From NCBI GenBank assembly GCA_964495935.1, contig CAZBXQ010000007.1, positions 1 to 64,000 on the forward strand: a stretch of DNA of 64,000 nucleotides. Direction: 5' to 3'. Below are positions 1 to 7,786 of the stretch, one piece after another. The notes beneath the pieces are model-generated. The model ran no database searches and had not been told where the DNA came from. It worked only from the letters and a program-made list of their open reading frames with translations. Positions within the stretch are counted from its first letter, which is position 1, and each line of letters begins with the position of its first letter. This DNA is from JAJYSO01 sp964495935. GTDB lineage: Bacteria > Bacteroidota > Bacteroidia > Flavobacteriales > Flavobacteriaceae. The position numbers and the translations under genes were made by a program.

Positions 1-171
1 TATTACTATCTCATATTAACTATTGATTTTAACACTATACAAATCTAAAGGATAGTTATCGGGACGTCATAGCTATGGCTATGCCTGCGTTTTTTGCCTT
101 GACCTTTAAAATTTATCCTATAAATCTTTGGACGAATTCATAAATCCTTTTGGTATAAAAGGTGTCCACTC

Positions 172-199
172 TCGAACATCAACTGTTCGAAATCGAACA
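172..199. promoter_or_regulatory. Triple TCGAACA half-site, candidate operator or enhancer
   Basis: TCGAACA (172-178), TGTTCGA (184-190) and TCGAACA (193-199) form two overlapping inverted repeats. The second, TGTTCGAAATCGAACA, is a perfect 16-base dyad. The site lies about 55-80 bases upstream of the TGGCAC element, a distance normal for the binding site of a sigma-54 activator. The regulator is not in the window. The dyad is seen directly; its role is inferred. Confidence 0.5.
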
Positions 200-253
200 C
201 TCCATTTAATCAATAACATATATAAAACATTATAAATCAAATATTTATATTTA

Positions 254-268
254 TGGCACAACTTTCCT
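254..268 (+). promoter_or_regulatory. Possible sigma-54 promoter of the ABC locus
   Basis: TGGCAC at 254-259 matches the sigma-54 -24 box exactly. The -12 position reads TCCT where TTGC would be expected, so the second half is poor. No TAnnTTTG box is seen between 200 and 301. The spacing to the adaptor start codon (about 34 bases) and the upstream dyad fit this reading. MacB-like clusters in Bacteroidota are often next to NtrC-type regulators, which also fits. This remains a weak call. Confidence 0.3.
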
Positions 269-301
269 GATAAGAACTGATGAAAATCAGAATATTAAAG
301 A

Positions 302-1552
302 ATGGATCGAGCAATCGAAAAGAAAAAATGGAGTGCCAAGCGCATTGGTGGAATTATATTGGTTTTGGCTTTGATCACCTTAATCGGGTTTAGCTTTATA
401 TCTACGCAAGGAGGGCGCAAATTAAACGTCAAAAAAGATCGCTTGTCCATTTTTGAAGTGAAGGAAGATGTCTTCCAAGAGTTTATTCCGGTCAATGGAA
501 CGGTATTGCCCATTCGAAGTATCTATTTGGATGCTTCCGTTGGGGGGAGAGTGGAAAAAAAATATGTGGAAGACGGTGCGCATCTGAAAAAAGGAGATCC
601 CATCTTAAAATTATCCAATACAGATTTGGAATTGAATCTCGTCAACCAAGAGATCCAGGTGCTAAACCTTCTGACGCAAGCCCAAATCGCCAAGACCAGT
701 GCCCAGCAGGTTTCTATTTCCAATCGCAATCAAATGGCCGATGTAGAACAGGGATTGACCGAAGCTAAACGCATTTATGAGCTCAATCAAAAGCTTTTTG
801 AAAAAGGAGCCATTGCCAAACAAGACTATTTACAGAGCAAAAATGAATATCGGTATCAAAAACAAAAAGTAAAACTTACCAAGAAAATTTTAAAACAGGA
901 TTCTGCATCTTCTGTGCAAAAAATGCATCAGGATCAAGAAACCTACAATCGCACGCAGAGAGCCTTGGAGCTGATGCGTAAAAAAGTTGGCGATTTGATC
1001 GTTCGGGCTCCTGTAGATGGGCAACTCACTTCTTTTGATGCCGAGGTCGGGCAAAATAAAAATAGCGGCGAACGCCTGGGGCAAGTAGATGTGCTGACCG
1101 GTTATAAAGTAAGTGCCGATATTGACGAACACTATATCAATCGTATTTTTATGGGGCAGAAAGCGCAGTTCAAACTGAAAAAGGAAATCTATCCGCTAAA
1201 AGTGTCCAAGGTTTCCAGTCAGGTGAAGGACGGGCGATTTCGAGTAGATTTTGAATTTGCCGATAAAACCCCAAAATCCATCCGTCGCGGACAAAGCCTG
1301 CAGATCCGATTAGCCTTGAGCGACGAAACCAAGGCTTTGCTATTGAAAAAAGGCGGATTCTATCAACAAACCGGGGGAAATTGGGTCTTTGTTTTAGATT
1401 CGTCGGGAGATGAAGCCTATCGAAGAGATATTCAACTCGGTCGTCAAAACCCGGATTATTATGAGGTTTTGGACGGTTTGCAGCCCGGCGATCGCGTGAT
1501 TATTTCGAGTTATGAAGGTTATGATAAAATTCAACAATTGAATGTGAAATAG
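302..1552 (+). CDS. HlyD/MacA-type periplasmic adaptor subunit
   Basis: The 416-residue protein should be the periplasmic adaptor that couples inner-membrane ABC permeases to an outer-membrane channel. It has one N-terminal membrane anchor (about 17-37). A first lipoyl half follows (about 81-106, GGRVEKKYVEDGAHLKKGD), then a long coiled-coil hairpin (about 106-230), the second lipoyl half (VRAPVDGQLTSFDAEVG, about 237-253), and a beta-barrel and membrane-proximal domain. This is the MacA/RND adaptor order and the length is usual. It is the first gene of the locus, 89 bases before the first permease, and is the only adaptor seen. No TolC-like gene is in the window. The ATG follows the sigma-54-like element by about 34 bases. 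Family is certain; the substrate is unknown. Confidence 0.93.
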   Translation: MDRAIEKKKWSAKRIGGIILVLALITLIGFSFISTQGGRKLNVKKDRLSIFEVKEDVFQEFIPVNGTVLPIRSIYLDASVGGRVEKKYVEDGAHLKKGDPILKLSNTDLELNLVNQEIQVLNLLTQAQIAKTSAQQVSISNRNQMADVEQGLTEAKRIYELNQKLFEKGAIAKQDYLQSKNEYRYQKQKVKLTKKILKQDSASSVQKMHQDQETYNRTQRALELMRKKVGDLIVRAPVDGQLTSFDAEVGQNKNSGERLGQVDVLTGYKVSADIDEHYINRIFMGQKAQFKLKKEIYPLKVSKVSSQVKDGRFRVDFEFADKTPKSIRRGQSLQIRLALSDETKALLLKKGGFYQQTGGNWVFVLDSSGDEAYRRDIQLGRQNPDYYEVLDGLQPGDRVIISSYEGYDKIQQLNVK

Positions 1553-1586
1553 CCCTTCAAGAACATCAAGGTTTGGGAGTGAACGA

Positions 1587-1608
1587 GGGCTGAGCGCAGT
1601 CGAAGCCC
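1587..1608. repeat. Short REP-like palindrome
   Basis: GGGCT (1587-1591) and AGCCC (1604-1608) flank GAGCGCAGTCGA. This small stem-loop resembles intergenic repeats common in flavobacterial genomes, recalled from memory. It lies between the adaptor and the first permease. Confidence 0.5.
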
Positions 1609-1641
1609 GGGACGGAACGAATAAAATTAATAAAGAATACA

Positions 1642-4005
1642 ATGCTGAAAAATTTTCTGATACTTACGTTTCGCAATCTTTGGAAAACCAAGGGCTATAG
1701 CTTTCTGAATATTTTTGGCCTGTCTGTGGGAATTGCCGCCGCTTCCCTGATTTTTCTATGGGTTGAAGATGAGGTGGATTATGATGATTTCCCCAATAAG
1801 GAAAATATTTATCTCATCAAATCCAAGCAGTTCTATGAGGGTAATGTGTCTGTGTTTTCAGCAACGCAAGGACCTTTGGGGCCTGCTGTAGAAAAGGAGA
1901 TTCCGGGAATTGAATCGACGGTCAGATTGGATTTTGGAACAACTGCCTTGTTTTCAATTGGCGAGAAGCACCTTTACCAAGAAGGGAGATATGTGGATCC
2001 GGGATTCCTAAAAATGTTTTCGGTCCAATTTTTACAAGGAGATTCAAATACGGCATTGAACGAACCGAACAATATTGTTTTGAGTGCATCTTCGGCGCAG
2101 AGATTGTTCGGTTCTGTAAATGTAGTAGGAAAAACGATTCGTTTAAATAACGAAAAGGATTATACGATTTCGGGAGTGGTCAGGGATTTTCCAAAAAACA
2201 GTAGTTATGAATTTGATTGGCTGCTTCCTTTCGAGAATTATGAAAAGGAAAATAAATGGTTGGAAACCTGGAATAATAACGGAATCATTACCTTAATACA
2301 AACCGAGCCTAATACAAATATCGCCGGGATCAACACCCAATTAAAAGATTTTGTTAAACGAGAATTAAACGAAGACAGCTATACTACGGAAAGTTTTGCT
2401 TATCCAATCTCTCGTTTACGGATGTATAATAATTTTGATAAATCCGGGAATGAAATCGAGGGCAGAATAAAATATGTACGCTTGTTCAGCCTTATCGCCT
2501 GGGTGGTTTTATTGATTGCCTGCATCAATTTTATGAATCTTTCCACCGCCCGATCTGAAAAAAGAGCCAAAGAAGTAAGCATGCGCAAAGTAATGGGCGC
2601 CGGTCGAAGTTCGCTGATTCGGTTTTTTCTGGGAGAATCGTTCATATATACTTTTTTGGCAACGCTGACGGCAGTAGGAATGATTTGGCTTTTTCTTAAA
2701 CCCTTTAATACGTTGGTGAATAAGGATTTGGAAATGCAGCTCCTGTCGCCCTTGCATCTCGGTTTCCTTGTGGCAATAACCTTTTTATGCGGACTGATTT
2801 CCGGCAGCTATCCGGCTTTTTATTTGTCTTCTTTTAATCCGCTTACCACCTTAAAAGGAGTGAAACGCAAAGGCGGAACTGCCGGCATGATCCGTCGCGG
2901 ACTGGTGGTTGCCCAGTTTACTGCGGCCATCGTATTGATGATTTCCACGGTACTTATTTATCAACAAATCCAACATGCCAAAGAACGGGATCTCGGCTTG
3001 GATAAAAGTCAGGTGATCACGACTTCTTTAAAGGGAGAAATGTATAAACATCTAAATGCCATTAAATCGCAATTAAAAGGGACCGGAGCGATTGAAGAAG
3101 TGGGAGTGAGTAATACGAATGTGCTGAATATAGGCTCCAATGCGGATGGATTTGGTTGGGAAGGAAAAGATCCGGATGCTTCGATATTGATCAGCTTTTT
3201 TACGGCAGATGCCGATTTCGTGCCAAGTTTAGGGATGGAGATCGTGGACGGTCGTAATTTTCATCAAAATTTAAAAGGTGATTCCAAATCGGTGCTGATT
3301 AATGAATCTTTGGCCAAACTGATACAGGATGACGGGAAAGTAGCCGGAAGAAATATAGAATGGAATGATGATTTTTATCTTATCGCAGGGGTCGTTAAGG
3401 ATTTTGTGTATAACAATGTTTATGCCGCTGCCGATCCCTTGGTTATTTTCTCTTTTGATCAGAGTTATGGACAGCTCTATATGAAAACCAAAGCTTCTGC
3501 CGATCTGCCTAAAACACTTACCAAGGTTGAGCAGGTCATCAAATCCCAAAATCCGGAATATCCTTTTGAATATAAATTTTTAGACGAAACTTTTAACGAG
3601 TTTTTCCAATCTGAAATGCTTATCCAGCGGTTATCGCGGGTATTTGCCATTTTGTGTATTATCATTTCCTGTTTGGGATTGTTTGGTTTGGCGGCTTATT
3701 CCGCCGAAGTACGATCCAAGGAAATCAGTATCCGCAAAGTGTTAGGTGCTTCTGTAAGAGAATTGGTAATGATGCTCAATAAAGAATTTTTGACCTTAGT
3801 AGCACTTTCGGCGTTGATTGCTTTCCCGATTGCTTGGTGGATCATGAATTCATGGATAGAAAATTTTGAATACCACATTAAAATCCCATGGATGGTATTC
3901 GTGATTACCGGTTTGTTGGCCATGATCATTGCATTGCTGACCATTAGTTCACAAGCCTTAAAAGCGGCACTGACCGATCCGGCGAAGATGTTGAGAGACG
4001 AATGA
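1642..4005 (+). CDS. ABC transporter permease 1, double FtsX/MacB type
   Basis: The 787-residue inner-membrane permease belongs to the Bacteroidota family in which two MacB-like modules are fused. Membrane segments are seen at about 21-41, 281-300, 334-352, 372-392 and 420-440, with three more after residue 670. Large periplasmic domains lie between 45-280 and 445-670. After a helix of each FtsX unit comes the conserved loop that touches the ATPase: AKEVSMRKVMGA (about 309) and SKEISIRKVLGAS near the C-terminus. It ends TDPAKMLRDE, whereas the downstream copies end NPV-D/E-x-L-R/K-DE, so it is the most divergent at that end. It follows the adaptor directly, and its likely ATPase lies 454 bases downstream. 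MacB relatives use ATP for mechanotransmission across the envelope rather than for transport through the membrane. The substrate cannot be told. Confidence 0.93.
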   Translation: MLKNFLILTFRNLWKTKGYSFLNIFGLSVGIAAASLIFLWVEDEVDYDDFPNKENIYLIKSKQFYEGNVSVFSATQGPLGPAVEKEIPGIESTVRLDFGTTALFSIGEKHLYQEGRYVDPGFLKMFSVQFLQGDSNTALNEPNNIVLSASSAQRLFGSVNVVGKTIRLNNEKDYTISGVVRDFPKNSSYEFDWLLPFENYEKENKWLETWNNNGIITLIQTEPNTNIAGINTQLKDFVKRELNEDSYTTESFAYPISRLRMYNNFDKSGNEIEGRIKYVRLFSLIAWVVLLIACINFMNLSTARSEKRAKEVSMRKVMGAGRSSLIRFFLGESFIYTFLATLTAVGMIWLFLKPFNTLVNKDLEMQLLSPLHLGFLVAITFLCGLISGSYPAFYLSSFNPLTTLKGVKRKGGTAGMIRRGLVVAQFTAAIVLMISTVLIYQQIQHAKERDLGLDKSQVITTSLKGEMYKHLNAIKSQLKGTGAIEEVGVSNTNVLNIGSNADGFGWEGKDPDASILISFFTADADFVPSLGMEIVDGRNFHQNLKGDSKSVLINESLAKLIQDDGKVAGRNIEWNDDFYLIAGVVKDFVYNNVYAAADPLVIFSFDQSYGQLYMKTKASADLPKTLTKVEQVIKSQNPEYPFEYKFLDETFNEFFQSEMLIQRLSRVFAILCIIISCLGLFGLAAYSAEVRSKEISIRKVLGASVRELVMMLNKEFLTLVALSALIAFPIAWWIMNSWIENFEYHIKIPWMVFVITGLLAMIIALLTISSQALKAALTDPAKMLRDE

Positions 4006-4459
4006 AGAACTTGAATTTGAACTTAAAAAAGGTATTGAGTAACTGAAGTTTCGGAGACGTTCTAAGGTATCAAATTCAACATGGTTTATTGGATTCAACT
4101 TCCATGATATGGGTTTTTATCAGGTTACAAAAACAGTAAATTGATTCCAATTCATCAGAAACACCCCGCCTACGGCACCCCTCTTTTTAAAGAGGGGAAT
4201 GGATTTGAGGTTCAATAAAATTTAGTTAGAGATTTGAAGGATTAAAAAAGAAAGCAAGCCTAATTCCCCTCTGGTAGAGGGGTGCCCGCAGGGCGGGGTG
4301 TCGATTTGGAACAATAAGCATAAATTGATACTTAAAGTATTAACTCCGAAACTTTTGTTGAGTAATAAGTATTGAGTATTGAGAAAATTTGAAATAAGTA
4401 TTGATAGCTTTAGGCTCAAAGTCCGAAAACATTAAAAATAGAAATAATACAAACAGATT
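4006..4459. other. 454-base gap with a large inverted repeat
   Basis: No gene is seen. The gap contains the 141-base inverted repeat listed next, then AT-rich DNA (about 4341-4440) with short direct repeats such as AGTATTGAG. No convincing promoter box was found before the ATPase at 4460. Confidence 0.6.
4161..4301. repeat. REP/BIME-like inverted repeat with nested hairpins
   Basis: Two arms of about 40 bases, 4161-4200 (starting ACACCCCGCC) and 4262-4301 (ending GGGCGGGGTGT), are near-perfect reverse complements around a loop of about 60 AT-rich bases. The left arm contains its own smaller stem (CCCCTC...GAGGGG). A transcript through here could form a very stable structure inside the ABC locus. 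Similar elements are common between genes in Flavobacteriia, as recalled from memory. Confidence 0.75.
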
Positions 4460-5182
4460 ATGATAAACATCAAAGACTTAGACAAGATTTACCGCACAGA
4501 GGAAATTGAAACCTTGGCGCTGAGCAAAATAAAGCTGCATGTAAAGGAAGGAGAATTTCTGGCCGTAATGGGGCCTTCGGGCTGCGGGAAATCGACCTTG
4601 TTAAACGTCATTGGGCTATTGGATGATATTGACGGGGGGCGTTATGCATTTAATAAAATTGATGTGTCCCACTTTAATGAGCGAAAACGGGCACAACTCC
4701 GTAAACACAACATCGGTTTTGTATTCCAGAGTTTTAATCTAATCGATGAGCTCACGGTTTATGAAAATGTTGAATTGCCACTGATTTACACCAAGGTTCC
4801 TAAGTCGGAACGCAAGGAGATGGTGAAGACAGTGCTGGAAAAAGTTCAGATTATGCACCGGCGGAATCACTTTCCGCAGCAACTGTCCGGGGGACAACAA
4901 CAGCGGGTGGCAGTGGCGCGGGCAGTGGTGACCAATCCCAAAGTAATTCTGGCAGATGAGCCCACCGGAAACCTGGATTCCACCAACGGAAACGAAGTGA
5001 TGAATATGCTCACCGAACTCAATGAATCCGGAACGACTATCGTGATGGTCACCCATAGCGAACATGACGCCAAATTTGCCGATCGGATCGTGCGGATGTT
5101 AGATGGAGAGATTATTATGCAGCAGGAACGGGCAGCGTCACGAGAAAGGTCATCGTACGCCCAAAACGATGGAAAACGATAA
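4460..5182 (+). CDS. ABC transporter ATPase 1, LolD/MacB type
   Basis: The 240-residue nucleotide-binding subunit energises the neighbouring FtsX-type permeases from the cytoplasm. Motifs in order are Walker A GPSGCGKST (about 39-47), the Q-loop (VFQSFN), signature LSGGQQQRVAVARA, Walker B VILADEPTGNLDS, and the H-loop VTHSEHD. The length is normal for the LolD/MacB-ATPase family. The last 20 residues, rich in R, S and E, extend slightly past the usual end. It is 60 bases upstream of permease 2. It is one of only two ATPases for seven permeases, so sharing is likely. Confidence 0.95.
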   Translation: MINIKDLDKIYRTEEIETLALSKIKLHVKEGEFLAVMGPSGCGKSTLLNVIGLLDDIDGGRYAFNKIDVSHFNERKRAQLRKHNIGFVFQSFNLIDELTVYENVELPLIYTKVPKSERKEMVKTVLEKVQIMHRRNHFPQQLSGGQQQRVAVARAVVTNPKVILADEPTGNLDSTNGNEVMNMLTELNESGTTIVMVTHSEHDAKFADRIVRMLDGEIIMQQERAASRERSSYAQNDGKR

Positions 5183-5242
5183 CACGATAGTGCTGCACGG
5201 CCGTGAGGCCTGTATAAGTGCCCGCATCAAAAAACAAAAAAT
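5183..5242. repeat. Leader of permease 2 with ACGGCCGT-core palindrome
   Basis: After the ATPase stop comes CACGATAG and the palindrome CACGGCCGTG (5196-5205), followed by a degenerate unit. The same CACGA-plus-palindrome pattern recurs in the gaps at 7658, 12530 and 17489. Confidence 0.6.
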
Positions 5243-7657
5243 ATGATTCGATTTAAATTTATTTTCAGAAAACTTTGGCGGGATCGCTTTTTTACTTTTC
5301 TAAAGATATTGGGCCTGGCCATTGGGATTGCCACTTGCTTGGTGGTATTTAAGATCGTTCATTACGAATTTAGCTTCGACAAGAAACAACCCGGAAAGGA
5401 AGATATCTACCAAGTGGTCATTAGAAACGTAGATAAAGGAAAAGAATCCGGGTTTGGCGGAATTCAACTCCCCCTGGCAGCTTATGTAAAAGATGAACTC
5501 CCGGATATAGCACAAGTCGTTCCGGTAAACAATGTCCGATTTGAAAATCTGGAGGTCGAGCGAAAGGATGGCGAAATCTATCGAAAAGAAGATCCCTGGG
5601 ATATTCAGCGCACCGTTCTGGAATATTTTGAAATGGTTCCCTATCATTGGTTGGCGGGCGATAAAAATACGGCGCTGTCCGAACCTTATCAGGCCGTTCT
5701 TACCGCTTCCCGGGCCAAGCAATATTTTGGAAATATATCCCCCCATAATCTCATCGGAAGAACTATTCGTTATAATAAAGAATCCTATACGATAAAAGGG
5801 ATCGTCGCTGATTTGGATTTCCCCAGCAGTTTTTCGGGAAAAGAATTTATACCGATTTCAAAGGACGATAAAAATAACGCAAATTGGCTGTCCTTTAATT
5901 CGAATTATAATTTGTTTGTAAAGCTGCAGCCCAATCAAAAAGATCGTCTGCTCAAGCTCATGGATAACAAATATGCTGAAATGAGCAAAGGGGTCCCCGG
6001 CATGGAAGACGTTGAGATTTACTACAACTTGCTTCCTTTACAAGAAAAACATTTTTCTCCGGAATACAGTTCAAATTCCTATGCTTCCAACAAGAATTTT
6101 GTCTTTGGGCTAATCGGATTGGGAGTATTTATCCTGTTATTGGCCGGAATTAATTATATCAATCTGAGCACAGCCCAGGTTCCTTACCGGACCAAAGAAA
6201 TTGGAGTCCGAAAAACCTTGGGAGAAAAAAGCAGTAGTTTAACGGGCGGGTTTTTAGCCGAAACCTTGATTATTTGTTTAACAGCAACCCTTTTTGCTTT
6301 TCCCTTGGCCCGTGGATTCGAGTCTGCCTTTCAAGATTTTATGCCCCCACATATCAATGATTATTCCGTCGTTTTTCCGTTTGTGATTTTTATAGTTGGT
6401 TTGTTGATTGTGCTTACCGCTCTCACCGGTTTATATCCGGCCTATTTGATCAACAAGGTCAATGTTTCTAAAGTTCTTCAGGTTCACAGCTCCGGGAAAT
6501 TATCCTTGGGCAACTTAAATCTGAGAAAGGCGATGATCGTGTTTCAGTTTGTCATTGCTCAGGTATTTGTGATCGGGGCGTTTATTATGGCTTCCCAGAT
6601 TTCGTATATGCTGAATGCGGATTTGGGGTTTGATAAAGAAGCCGTGATTACGCTAAAAATTCCAACAAAAGCCTATCAAGGTGGAGAAACCGATCCCTTC
6701 TTGTTGAAACAAGCCTTGAGGAAGCATCCCGAAATCCGGGAAGTGGCTTTGGGACATACCCCGATGAACAATATGATGTGGGGGAATTTTTTGATCCATG
6801 AAACGGATACCGGGAAAAAGGAACTCAACCTGAATTTTAAATATGTCGATGAGGATTATGTGGACTTATTTGATCTGAAAATGGACGCCGGCAGAAAACC
6901 CGAGCTTCGGGATACGGTAAATAGTATTTTTATCAACAAAGCCGCCCGGATCGGACTGGGTTTTAAAACCAATGAGGGAGCGATTGGGCAAGTAGTTCGG
7001 GATTATTCGGGAGAAGATTGGACAATTCGCGGAGTATTAGCCAATTTTTACCAGCGCGGACTCCAATACGCAAAGGAACCGCTGGCAATTCTTGTTTCTG
7101 CCGATAAGAGTGTGTTGTTGGATTTCAATATCAAACTCAACGGAAATCCTTCGCAATGGCAAAAAGATCTGCGGATTATTGAAAAAGAATGGAAAAACTA
7201 CTATCCCGATGCGGCGTTTGATTATTCGTTTTATGATACTTCGATTGAAAAATTGTATCAATCGGATTTGCGGCAGTCCAAAATGGTCAATCTCGCCACG
7301 ATTGTCACCATTATCTTGGGATGTTTGGGATTGATCGGGTTAGTAACGTTGACAGCTTATCAAAGAACCAAGGAAATCGGGATTCGGAAAGTATTGGGCA
7401 GCAGTATTTGGGATGTGGTCATGTTGCTTTCCAAAGATTATTTGAAATTGATTGGCTGGGCCATTCTGATTTCCATTCCCATTGCGTGGTGGGCTCTGCA
7501 TAAATGGCTGGAAAATTTCGCCTACCGGATTGAAATCAAATGGTGGATGTTTGTGATCACCGGAATCACTACCATCCTTATCGCACTTTTATCGGTGAGT
7601 TATCGAGCTATCAAAGCAGCACGGGCGAATCCGGTGGATTCGTTGCGCGACGAATAG
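5243..7657 (+). CDS. ABC transporter permease 2, double FtsX/MacB type
   Basis: The 804-residue inner-membrane permease has the same layout as permease 1: one N-terminal helix (about 20-40), a periplasmic domain, four helices in the middle, a second periplasmic domain and three C-terminal helices. Coupling loops are TKEIGVRKTLGEKS and TKEIGIRKVLGSS, and it ends ANPVDSLRDE. It follows ATPase 1 by 60 bases and is the best candidate partner for it. The last 27 coding bases and the following gap are nearly identical to the end of permease 4 and its gap (see findings), which suggests duplication or gene conversion. Confidence 0.93.
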   Translation: MIRFKFIFRKLWRDRFFTFLKILGLAIGIATCLVVFKIVHYEFSFDKKQPGKEDIYQVVIRNVDKGKESGFGGIQLPLAAYVKDELPDIAQVVPVNNVRFENLEVERKDGEIYRKEDPWDIQRTVLEYFEMVPYHWLAGDKNTALSEPYQAVLTASRAKQYFGNISPHNLIGRTIRYNKESYTIKGIVADLDFPSSFSGKEFIPISKDDKNNANWLSFNSNYNLFVKLQPNQKDRLLKLMDNKYAEMSKGVPGMEDVEIYYNLLPLQEKHFSPEYSSNSYASNKNFVFGLIGLGVFILLLAGINYINLSTAQVPYRTKEIGVRKTLGEKSSSLTGGFLAETLIICLTATLFAFPLARGFESAFQDFMPPHINDYSVVFPFVIFIVGLLIVLTALTGLYPAYLINKVNVSKVLQVHSSGKLSLGNLNLRKAMIVFQFVIAQVFVIGAFIMASQISYMLNADLGFDKEAVITLKIPTKAYQGGETDPFLLKQALRKHPEIREVALGHTPMNNMMWGNFLIHETDTGKKELNLNFKYVDEDYVDLFDLKMDAGRKPELRDTVNSIFINKAARIGLGFKTNEGAIGQVVRDYSGEDWTIRGVLANFYQRGLQYAKEPLAILVSADKSVLLDFNIKLNGNPSQWQKDLRIIEKEWKNYYPDAAFDYSFYDTSIEKLYQSDLRQSKMVNLATIVTIILGCLGLIGLVTLTAYQRTKEIGIRKVLGSSIWDVVMLLSKDYLKLIGWAILISIPIAWWALHKWLENFAYRIEIKWWMFVITGITTILIALLSVSYRAIKAARANPVDSLRDE

Positions 7658-7703
7658 CACGAAAGGCCGCACGGCCGTGCGGACAACACGAGAAGGCCGT
7701 GCG
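7631..7703. repeat. 73-base segment duplicated at 12503-12575
   Basis: The segment starts in the last codons of permease 2 (CCGGTGGATTCGTTGCGCGA), crosses the stop codon and covers the first hairpin unit of the gap. The other copy differs only at the stop codon (TAG here, TAA there) and at one C/T position. Confidence 0.85.
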
Positions 7704-7786
7704 TCGAACCTGAGTAGAGGCCTTGCATCAACACGGGTAAAGTACCCAAACGAGTAGGATCGATGCCTACAAAAAAATAAAAAATT
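7658..7786. repeat. Array of CACGA-plus-palindrome units before permease 3
   Basis: About five degenerate units of 18-30 bases are present. Each starts near AACACGAG or AAACGAG and holds a small stem. The stems include the perfect palindrome CCGCACGGCCGTGCGG (7667-7682), a GGGTA/TACCC hairpin, and GTAGG/CCTAC around ATCGAT. The array ends in an A-rich run before the start codon. Confidence 0.65.

Larger units (their letters stand above)
1..301. other. Non-coding leader upstream of the ABC locus
   Basis: No credible gene is seen in these 301 bases. They are AT-rich and hold three things: a short segment (about 70-105) sharing a 16-base core, CATAGCTATGGCTATG, with the MITE family found later in the window; a set of TCGAACA half-sites (172-199); and a sigma-54-like -24 element (254-268) shortly before the adaptor gene. 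The last two are listed separately. Confidence 0.6.
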
